Part shown: positions 1 through 8,327 of the stretch, in pieces
How positions within the stretch are numbered: position 1 is the first letter of the stretch
Layout: each line of letters opens with the position of its first letter
NCBI GenBank assembly: GCA_029834535.1
Contig: JAQMWT010000432.1
Location: 114,330-178,329, forward strand
Reading direction: 5' to 3'
DNA: 64,000 nt
DNA from: Chrysophaeum taylorii
Taxonomy: Eukaryota > Sar > Pelagophyceae > Pelagomonadales > Pelagomonadaceae
Notes under the pieces: model-generated
Databases searched by the model: none
Told to the model about the DNA's origin: nothing
The model's input: only the letters and a program-made list of their open reading frames with translations
Program-made: the position numbers and the translations under genes

Positions 1-764
1 TTGAATGTTACGGTGCTCATGGAGAGACCAGCCGAAGTCAGTATGCTCTCGGTAACTCGGGACTTGTCGCTGAGCATGACACGGGGTGTGTCGTGGGCGA
101 CGACGGCTTCCCAGGCGCGCCGGTCCTTATCCGACCATTGGCGCAGCGTGGGAGAGGGAATGGAGTCGGCAGCAATGGGGCAGATGGTCGGCGGCTCGTT
201 GTCGGCCCCGGACGTAACGACAACTCCAAGCGCAGCGACGACCATGCCGGCGCAGAACGTGACCTCGCGGGCGCGCAGGGCATTCGGTTCCGCCGGAGGC
301 TCGAGGCCTCGTCGCGCGAGCAGCTCGACGAGTTCGTCCGAGGCCTTGCCATAGAAATGGACGGCGCGGCTCCCTCCGCGGAGTTCCTCTTGCTCCCACG
401 AATACCCCAACGCCTCGACTTGTTGATCATTCTTGAGGATGCGCACCGCCGCACCCGACTCGTCGACTAGCTTGAAATCGACGCGCTTTGCCTCGTGCGC
501 GACCGTCTCCCACCGTGCCCCGCGCTTCAACTGGACCTCCACCGCATAGTACACGCACTTGCTCTTCCCAAGCGCCGACGTCAGATATGCCTCCTCGTGC
601 TCGACGCGCCCCACGACCTTGAAAACGGGACGCTCCCTGAGAGTAGCCGCGAGCGCTAGTTCGAGGTAGTGGCTTGGCAGGACGGCGTGAAAGTGGCGTA
701 GTACGCGCTCGACGTGATCCTCGCGCTCGAACAGCGTCGGCCAGCACTTGGGAAAACCTGGCAT
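1..764 (-). CDS. GIDE/MULAN-like E3-ligase-related domain protein, 5' part only (runs off left edge)
   Basis: An open minus-strand frame begins at an ATG at 764 and stays open to the window edge (about 254 codons). An in-frame stop lies just upstream at 771-773. Codon use is GC-rich like the verified genes, while everything from about 770 rightwards is AT-rich. Residues 60-75 read AYLTSALGKSKCVYYAVEVQ, followed by RWETV and then VDFKLVDESGAAVRI. That order (CVYY, a Trp, then F-x-L-x-D-x-x-G) is the pattern of the GIDE domain found in MUL1/MULAN-type mitochondrial E3 ligases and plant SP1. A later hydrophobic stretch (FCAGMVVAALGVVV) could be a membrane segment. No RING is visible because the C-terminus is outside the window. 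The true start could be further 5' across an intron. The family call is from motif memory and is moderate. Confidence 0.5.
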   Translation of the reverse strand, partial: MPGFPKCWPTLFEREDHVERVLRHFHAVLPSHYLELALAATLRERPVFKVVGRVEHEEAYLTSALGKSKCVYYAVEVQLKRGARWETVAHEAKRVDFKLVDESGAAVRILKNDQQVEALGYSWEQEELRGGSRAVHFYGKASDELVELLARRGLEPPAEPNALRAREVTFCAGMVVAALGVVVTSGADNEPPTICPIAADSIPSPTLRQWSDKDRRAWEAVVAHDTPRVMLSDKSRVTESILTSAGLSMSTVTF

Positions 765-1158
765 CTCTATCTACTCTTTGTCTTTCCAATTGTCGTATCA
801 CTTTCCTTGAAGCTGTCCGAAAGCTACTTTGGGTGTCACCTGTTTCGAAATGGGAACCGTTACCGAGTCGCTAACGGCCACATTTTGGCTGAAAGAAACA
901 AAGAATTGTTTGAAATTATTATCCTTTGGTTGAAAATCTCGAAGAGAGTAGGCTTTTTTTCCGGTAAGAATCGACACGCAAATTTGGGGGGGGTAGGTTT
1001 CGAACCTCCACGTCAGCTCATCACCTACACTCTTCGACACAGGTGTATAGGGTTGTTCGGCGAGATTCTGGCGAACAAGTTGTATAGAGTGACGAATGCC
1101 TTGAGGCGGGTGGGATTTGACGATCCAGGTAGTGGTTGGTTAGAGGATCTTCTAAAAC
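765..1158. other. AT-rich non-coding junction between gene and retroelement
   Basis: I see no gene here. Composition switches abruptly from GC-rich coding sequence below about 770 to AT-rich sequence. A run of eight G at about 987 is followed by taggtttcgaacctcc, which resembles the T-arm of a tRNA or a primer-binding site, but no tRNA fold can be built around it. Confidence 0.4.
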
Positions 1159-2055
1159 CTAGGTGGTGATACGTGCATTCAGAATGCGATTTGTGGGTAT
1201 TTTGTTCGAGAACTTGCTATGAATTTGAAGCCTGAGAAACAGGAGATTCAGAGTCTCAAGCTCATAGAAGCTTAGCCGAACAGAACCTGTGCGAGAGTAT
1301 AAAGGAAACGTTTTTGGTGATTGAACAAGCGGCGGATCTGGGTACGTGCGAACCCAGTCTTGAGCTAAAGTCTTAGGCAGCCAGAGTGTTTTGGAAACTG
1401 AGTGGATGTCATCCGTGATGTCCAAGAAACGCTTCGGGTGCTGGTTCGGCCAGGACAGTATGTCTATGGGTCCAGTATTGTACCTGCGAGCAATGCAGAT
1501 CCATCGTTCCCGAGATTGGTAATCGCCACAAAGATAAGTAGGGAAGCGGTCGACTACATCAACGGCATAGTCCAGAGTGGCGTGAATGAGGTTAGCCACT
1601 GCGATATGATCCCTGTGTGGATCAGCTTGTGGAGGCGTCATCTCCGCAAGCAGAACCAGGGGTTTCAATAATTTGATGACGGATAGCATACTGTCAAAGA
1701 GAGAGTCGTTGAGCAAACTAACCAAGTTGGATGTTTTGGTGTTCTCGAGCAGGTTCCGGTTGGTACACAGAGGGGTAATTTCTATCACGTCGCAGTAGAA
1801 GTGTCGTTTTTTTTCTTCTCATATAGCATGGAGATGGGTAACGAAAGAAGGAAGAGATTCGACAATAAAAACACATTTGGGAAGTGTTTGCAACATGCGC
1901 ATAAGAGTTTCATCGGACTCAACGACGATCTTAACATCGATGTTCAAGGCCAAGTCATTTGAGGCTTGTGACAGAAACGCAGGTGTGGACAGTCCAGAAC
2001 ATAACAGCATGATTGTAGGTTTGCGAAAACCGTTGTTTGTGGTCGTTAAGAACAC
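1159..2055 (-). pseudogene. C5-cytosine DNA methyltransferase-like domain carried by the retroelement
   Basis: One frame, with a single internal TGA at 1819, contains DNA (cytosine-5) methyltransferase landmarks in the canonical order. First is TIMLLCSGLSTPAFLSQA followed by VKIVVESDE (motif I SAM loop and the acidic residue of motif II). Next is FYCDVIEITPLCTNRN (motif IV, normally P-C; the catalytic Cys is present and the preceding Pro reads Leu). Then VLLAEMTPPQ occupies the position of the motif VI E-N-V, and LCGDYQSRERWICIARR matches motif VIII Q-x-R-x-R. Spacing is compatible with a compact methyltransferase. The frame is continuous with the protease upstream (2973). Changes in motifs IV and VI plus the stops make the present copy a pseudogene. 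Confidence 0.6.
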
Positions 2056-2532
2056 TGGTCGAGTGCGTAGTCAAGCAAGAGGAGTGGTATTTTCCCGGAC
2101 GTACTCGTTTTGTGTTCGAAGATTGACCAGTAGGGTGCGCAACGACGGGCGTGTGTTGAGCTTTGTAACCATATAGTGGTAATACTGGCAAAGATCCCGG
2201 TTCTCGTTGAGCTTCTTCAGCGGAAAAGCTAAAGAGCGAAGTTCAAGGTTCCTATCGCGTGCCAGTGCGTAAGGTAGACACGGTAGTGCAGGGAGGTCGT
2301 GATCTACAAAATGAATAGGCACATTGACGTCTTTGTCAATCAAGCTTGTGAGATGTGACATGTTCGGTTGTTCGCTGTCATTGAGGGTGACAGACAGTTG
2401 AGCCTTGTTCCACTCGGGAGCGCTGAGGATAAATAGATGTCGACCTTGGACTGGTTTGAGGAACAGAGCGCAATCAAGTTTTACGTAGCCGATACCAGGG
2501 TGATCAGGTAGTGGAGACACGATATTTTTCGT

Positions 2533-2973
2533 TTACATGATGTGCGACACTTGCTGTTGTCCAGTGGCAGTTTGGACAACGGGGGTACATTTTGGATCGA
2601 TGGGGACGATATGATTCGGCAGAGCGAAATCAAACGTGGTCATTAACGAGATGGAGGCACAACTGTCCAGGTATAGAAATTGAAAGTGGAGGGGGAGATC
2701 GTGATCTCTCCGGTACTTGGTGAGAAAGGCATTCTCGCGAGGCACACTGGGAACACTGGTAGAGGGAATGCTAGCTGCGAACAGACTGGGCTGGCTGAGG
2801 AGCTTGGAGGTGACAACCACTTGGGAGAATTTAAGGGGGGCAACCGGTGCAGTAGGTTCACCGTTGTCTTTTCCTAGACCATTGTTAAGGTCGAATGGCG
2901 AGAGATTGTTTTGTGTGGTAGTTGATGAAGTGGCAGATTGAGATGTTGCTTGAGCGGTACTCTTGAGACACAA
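2533..2973 (-). pseudogene. Retropepsin-like aspartic protease segment of the retroelement
   Basis: The sequence FLYLDSCASISLMTTFDF matches the active-site region of Ty1/copia-type proteases (usually LDSGAS-x-H-M/L-T). The catalytic Asp is kept, but the usual Gly after Ser is Cys. It is followed by VQTATGQQQVSHI, comparable to the ADG-x-x-x-x-x-G strand of copia proteases. A TAA stop follows at 2533, and the same frame continues as IVSPLPDHPGIGYVKLD, so the stop is internal to the ancestral protein. The preceding linker is rich in Gln, Ser and Thr. Confidence 0.6.
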
Positions 2974-3015
2974 GGCTGCAGAAACATGAGAGGAAAGCTC
3001 ATTCAGCCGCTCAGG

Positions 3016-5150
3016 TCATAATTGCGCTATAACATCCGCAGTAAGATTGACTGGCTCCGTGGGAGGAGCGACGGATGGAGAGCTGTTGCCATTTGCGTTC
3101 AGTGAAGTAGAGGGATTGGGTGCAGACTCAGACAATTGGTCTGCCCCATAGTTTAACGACGTTGCGGTCGAAAGCAGATGTATATCAACGTTCCGAACAA
3201 TATCTTCGGCATATGAAAGTTGATCGTTAAGGATCGTTAAGGCGGAGAAAATCGGCGTTATCCTCCGAGGTAGAAGAAGCGATGATGTCAGCAGATTGCA
3301 GTAAAGTTTCAAACAGCTTGTTGATCTTATCTTGGACTTGGGCCGTGGTTGCACTTTGGGTAGTGTGCTTAGACAGTTCGCGAAATTGATCTTTAAGGGC
3401 ATGCATAGTGTGCTTTGTACGATCCAACAACTTCATATCCGATCGGGAAGGTCTGTCGAAAGTGCGCGCATACACAGGTCGGTCATTAGATTGGCCAGTG
3501 CTGCGAGCTCTGGTGACATACGAATCACCAGGGCGATAATAGCTAAGATCGTGAGGAGAAAAGGGCTGGCTAGCATCTTTTGAGTTACGAAGGCGTCGTG
3601 CGTTAAAAGCGGGTTTCGACTGTTGTCCATTAGCTGGAATGGTAAGCGACGCGAAAACGTCAGCAGCGTGCGCCAGTTCAGTGCCAGTGTTATCCAAAAG
3701 TTGAGTTAAGAACAATTTGGGTTTTTGGTAGGTGGATAACCATTCAACATATGGAATCCAAGAGACTGGTGGTTCAAGACGTCTTTTACACGGAATTGTA
3801 AAGGTCCAAAGCGAACTCAAGGATGGACGAGGAATCAGACGGATGACATAGTTTGTCAGCTTCAGGTCGTGCTCTGGCAGAAGAACGTGTCTCGTAGACA
3901 AGGTGTCAACGTAGGGACGCGCGTTGGCAAACTCGACGGTACATGCGCGGGCGAGTTGGATGGGCTTGGCGTTGGCGCGTGTGCTGGGCGCGGCGTCGAC
4001 GGATGACTAGTAGATGGTGTCATCGTCGGGGCAAGCGACACAATCAAAAACGGGTCGGTCATCACTATTGTGGTTACATTAGTGAAGTAAGCTGACGAGC
4101 CAACAGCTAACGCAGCCTCTTCGAGGGCGCTATCGAACAACTCTGGCGTCATGTTTGTCAACGCTGCCAGCACTTCATCAGTCCTTGTAGCGAGCGTAAC
4201 GACGATGTAATCGATGACCACCGTGTTTATGTCGCCAGTAACGATGTTACGTATTTGAAACAGCAATTTAACGCTGTCTTGTATAATCCTAATTGGTATG
4301 TACATGTCTTCATTGAATGCGTGCAGTCCTTCAGGCATGTCTCTTTCCAGCTTAATCAAGAAGAGACAAATTTACAGTTCGACGAGCCTACACTTTGCCG
4401 GAAAATATATGAGAACAGTTTCGTAAAGGTTAAAGGCAATGAGCATGAATGCTCGGGTTTTATTGGGGTGGTAATGACGATTGTATACCTCAGTAATGGC
4501 TGGCCAGGCTGCAAGAGCGGGTTTCCCCACACTCTCATGGTTAAAGAAGGTATACAAAAAGGTGACGTAGGTAGATTGGTAAATTTGCCAATCGGCATGT
4601 GAAAAGGCAAAAGTGGACTCTGGAGCGTTAATTCTTTCATCAAAGGTGAGCTCACGGGGGTAGTCGCGGTTGAGTTCCCGTTCAGCGTCTAATAACAGGT
4701 TATTTACTTCGGGGCGAAGGGCCTTGACCTCATTACTGTAGCAGACAGTGGCCAACTGTGAAACTTCAGGGTCAGGTAAGTTAGGGAGCGCCTCGGATGT
4801 GATGTGCCAGCTCTGATATTCAGGAGGCAAGTCTTCAACATCTTGGAGGTTGAGGTCCTGCACTCTGGCGCGTTGCCAGTCCAGGAAAACCTGGTCTAGG
4901 ATCCTATTGCGCATGACTTCGTAGTCAGGGCAGGACCGCGTCTAAGCCTGTTACGAGTCATACTCGAAGATGGCTCCTGCGTGGTGAAAACACAGTGATT
5001 GTCTAATGAGTCTTATTGGAGTGAGACCTTCCTACTTTGGAGTTGAAAGCGGTTCCCATCATTGAGAAACTCAACAACAGTGGCTTCTAATTTCAAAATA
5101 TCCGCACCAGTGACTGCTTTGGGTGCGGCTCTTGCTGCTCGTTCCGCCAT
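3016..5150 (-). pseudogene. gag-like region of the retroelement (broken)
   Basis: The region starts MAERAARAAPKAV at 5150 and shifts frame within about 50 codons. It then continues as a mostly helical, charged protein (RNRILDQVFLDWQRARVQDL near 4914). A Pro/Ser/Thr-rich linker lies near 3960-4020, followed by a basic Ser/Arg-rich part (3650-3400) and a helical tail. No CCHC zinc knuckle is visible. One break is explained by a perfect 10-bp tandem duplication at 3222-3241, which shifts the frame by one. Function is inferred only from position upstream of the protease. Confidence 0.5.
3222..3241. repeat. Perfect 10-bp tandem duplication that breaks the gag frame
   Basis: The unit gatcgttaag occurs twice head to tail. 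It sits exactly where the minus-strand gag-like frame changes, so it looks like a simple inactivating slippage event. Confidence 0.8.
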
Positions 5151-6534
5151 GAGGACGGTGACGTGAACCTATGGTTCAGTCAGAGAGCAGTTGACAACAG
5201 TTAGACACTCTAAGGGGGTCTGTCTAGCGGTGTCTATGTACACTCATCAGGAAAACAATGGAAGCGCCTATATGGCAACTGTGCAAACTGTGATTCCTGC
5301 CAGTGTGAAAGAAAGGGCATGCACTGAACTGGCAGTTGGTAAGGGGGTGCTCAGAGAGCGGGCATGTTGTGTACTATCGTGGAGCATCCAAAAAGGTGGA
5401 CATACCCAAAATATTCCGAGCGCGTGTTGTGCAATCAATACAGGACTTGTACAGACTACACACACACCGACATTTTCACGACAATACGATACTATAAACA
5501 AGCACACAGGGGGGGGCACGCAGTCTTAACGTGTGCGGTGTAGCTATGTACAGCCCATGTAAAAGCGTATACAAAGAGTTGTGTTGCATGGCGAGGCTAG
5601 ACCGGCGCGGTAACGGTCCAAAACCCATATGGCACGTGCATGCAACACATGATCCCTCAGGACCTCGCTGGGCCCATAACCTGTAGAGAATTCCGCTAGG
5701 CAGTGGTAAGATCGCTGAGGAACCATCCCGTCTCACCGCGTGAGTCTGGCAGGGCAGAATTCGGGGGATAAAGGGCACAGTCCCCTTAGCCTCGGCACAC
5801 GGCAGACGATACATAGAAACACACCAAGGCAACCAGTGATTACTACATACCTACGGGGCGCGCTAGACCATGATGATGGTGAGCGTGAGCACAATAATAT
5901 CGACTTGTGTGTAAACTAGCTAACTAACTTCAGACCTCTTCCGAGCATGGGAGCCAGGCCGGACAAGCAGGAGCCGATCCGGAATCACAGAGGAAAATCA
6001 CGCAGTTGGGGCTGAGGCGAAGGACTTGTGTGTAAAAGGGAAGAAGAAGGGTAAGGAAGAGATCGCGTTCTCAACGGACGGATAAGGGGTAAGGAGTCAG
6101 CAGATTCTTCTCTCTGTAGTTGTTTCTAACTTTATTTTACTTTACTTTATCCAGGTATACAATGCCCTGTCCTCCTCTGCTCTTGACATATGCTGACACT
6201 CGCATCAATGTGACTGCCCAGTCGCGCTATTCTCCGATCTTGTTGACTACTCGCATCACTGTGAATGCTATCCTACTCCTGCGCTGCTCTCTGCTTCTTT
6301 CAAGAATTTGCGGGGCCGTGTCGGTAGATTCCTGTTCCGGTACCTTCGGAGACTCTGTGTCCGGTACCATCTGCTAGTACCGGAACAAGCCATTACTTAC
6401 CCCCAAAACCTTGCTCCAATCATGTTCTATTTCTATTCTATCAACACAAAGGCCCTGCCGCGCCGGCCCTAATTAATAATAACCCTCCGAGCCATCGCAC
6501 TCTTTTACTTACCCTGATCGTTAGAGAGGATGTG
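5151..6534. other. Non-coding interval between retroelement and PH-domain gene
   Basis: No convincing gene. The part next to 5150 would hold the leader or LTR of the retroelement, but I could not define an LTR because no second copy is in the window. A copy of a dispersed 70-bp sequence lies at 5921-5989. From about 6120 to 6530 the sequence is T- and C-rich and probably contains the upstream region of the next gene. Confidence 0.4.
5921..5989 (+). repeat. Copy 1 of a dispersed ~70-bp repeat ('taactaacttcagacctct...')
   Basis: It matches 46755-46822 over almost its whole length with a few substitutions. Both copies begin with a splice-acceptor-like ctaact...cttcag. Both also keep an ATG frame reading MGARPD-x-QEP-x-RNH, the differences being Lys/Arg and Ile/Val. 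Confidence 0.7.
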
Positions 6535-8211
6535 ATGCGCGGCGTCCTCAAAAGACGGAGCCTGGGCGAAGACGGGCTGTGGCGATGGGAGAAGGTGGAT
6601 GTGGATATCTCAAGGGGCATACTGCGGATCGCCGACGAGAGAAGATTGGTGGAGCGCGCGACGACGTGGCGGCAAACATCCAAGACGACGCCACGCGGCT
6701 TCGATGTGCGCGTCGTGGGCGACGAGGTCGTTTCCTTCATCGCCGAGACTGCAGATTTTGCAGCCGACTGGGTGCACGCTATCAACGCCGCCGTAACATC
6801 CATGCCGCCTGTCCAAGAAACGGAAGACGAAGAACGAGGATGCTCGGTCGCAAACGCGACCGCGCCGGAAATCGACGAGCGGCGACTCGTGTCGTCCCAG
6901 CAAGGACGCTCGGTCCGAAACGAGGGAAGATCGAGCCTCGACGACCTTGACACGAACGAACGGCTAGTTTACCAGCAAGGACGACAACGCTTGGTCAGAG
7001 ACGGCAAGCGAGTCCTCGCCGGGCACGCGAGCCCGGGGGGTGCTGTTCAGCAGAAGGAGCGCGGTGCAGGGGACCACCGCTTGAGAGACGAACGACCTGT
7101 GGAGTATAAGGAGCGCTTTGCTACAACGCAGCAATCCGCATCCCTCCGAAAAGAAGAACCCCCCGAGGACGAGGACGACGATCGCCGAGAGCTCGCTAGG
7201 AGCGACCCCGCCGCGCGCGAACTCCCCGACGAGAGGCGCGAGTTGTTCGTGACGGTCGCCGCACAGCACGCGGTAATCGCCGAGGACACGCGCGCGCTAC
7301 TGCCCACGTCCGAACGGCTGGTCGCCGAGAGCCACGAGTTGAGAGCGACAGTCTCCGCGCAGCACGCGGCCGTCGCTGCTGGCCTCGAGGCCGAGCTCGC
7401 GGAGGCCAGGAAGGAGCTCGCACAGCTCACAATGCAGCGCGTCGCCGATGCCGAGGCCCAAGCTACGGCACGACGCGAGGAATCTGAGTGCGTTCGCACG
7501 CTCGAACGACGCTGTGAGTCACTGCAAAGCCGGCTCGAGGACGCCGAGTCGCGCGCAGAAGCGCTTTGTGCTGCTGCGAAGCAAAGTGCGACGACCTGTG
7601 GCGAATTTCACTGGTATACAGGCGACGCCGACGCGCGACGCGCCGAAAAGCACGCCAAGCGCCTCGAGGATAGGGTCGTCGCGCTCACCGCGCGTCTCTC
7701 GGCCGCCGACGACCGCGCCGAGGCCGCCGAGCTTCAGCTTGAAGGCGTCGAGTCCAAGATGCTCACCCTGCGAAGACGATTAGACACCGCGCAAGACGAA
7801 GCCCAGCGTCAGGCCACCGCATGCGAACGTACGTAACATTGGATTAGCAGCACTTCGTGACGCTTGGCGGCCGCAGGCGTCGAGCGAGAAAAGAAGGCCC
7901 TTGCCGGCAGGGTCGCAAAGGCTGACCGCCTCATTTACGGATTTCGACGCCCGCCCACCTCACGAGACGCACTCGCCCTCGTAGCGAACGCGAACATCGA
8001 CCTGCCTTCGAAGCAGAAGATCGCCACGCAACCAAATTCTGCACCTCACCTACCAAGGCCGGCGTCGTGGGCAGGCACGGTTCCAATGCAGAAGAGGCGA
8101 GCGATATCCACCCCTAGCACCTCGAAGGCCAAGCCGCGCACCACCAAGAAGAAAAGTGCCCCCGCACCACCTCGCTCTTCGTCCACGTCGAAGAACCCTG
8201 CGCTCCGATAG
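6535..8211 (+). CDS. PH-domain coiled-coil protein, two exons
   Basis: The inferred exons are 6535-7828 and 7877-8211, with a 48-nt GT-AG intron at 7829-7876 that restores the frame (...ATACE/R/VEREKK...), giving about 542 residues. Residues 1-90 look like a pleckstrin-homology domain: a MRGVLKRRS start, a W in the first strand, FDVRVVGDEVVSFIAET, and the terminal-helix Trp in FAADWVHAINAAV. Residues 120-430 are charged, Ala/Glu/Arg-rich coiled coil. The C-terminus is Pro/Ser/Lys-rich. Role inferred: phosphoinositide or membrane attachment plus dimerisation. It lies 116 bp upstream of a myosin gene on the same strand, which makes a cytoskeletal function tempting but unproven. The ATG at 6535 was chosen because the in-frame codon before it is GTG. 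A minimal ATG-TGA upstream reading frame overlaps it at 6530-6535. Confidence 0.75.
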
Positions 8212-8327
8212 TACGGAAAATGCGAACGGGTTAGTAGTGTTATCAATTTAGTCTGGCCGTTTCGGATCTGTACAAAAAACGAACGAACCACCTTGGGCGA
8301 CGAGTGGTGGGAACGCAACAGAGAACA

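Larger units (their letters stand above)
1159..5150 (-). mobile_element. Decayed LTR-type retroelement: gag - aspartic protease - C5 cytosine methyltransferase
   Basis: Minus-strand open segments follow each other from an ATG at 5150 down to a stop at 1159. Segments 4914-4372, 4359-3862, 3402-3016, 2973-2533, 2520-2071, 2055-1819 and 1818-1159 share one reading frame. Segment 3901-3227 and the first 45 codons are displaced. So this was probably one polyprotein of roughly 1,300 codons, now broken by stops near 4372, 3016, 2533, 2071 and 1819 and by frameshifts. Order by motif: a gag-like part with a Pro/Ser/Thr-rich linker, a retropepsin-like LDSCAS site, then methyltransferase motifs. No integrase, reverse transcriptase or RNase H is visible in the remaining 390 bp before the GC-rich gene, so the 3' half is missing. 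No LTR was identified. The AT-rich base composition is unlike the neighbouring genes. Confidence 0.7.

Noticed and set aside
985-1016. TRNA-like or primer-binding-site sequence (taggtttcgaacctcc after a G run)
   Set aside because: The T-arm stem has a mismatch, and no acceptor stem, D arm or anticodon arm can be built on the minus strand within 75-95 nt.
5190-5832. Genes in the 5.2-5.8 kb interval
   Set aside because: Short frames on both strands with no domain, poor composition and no conserved motif; probably retroelement leader or LTR sequence.
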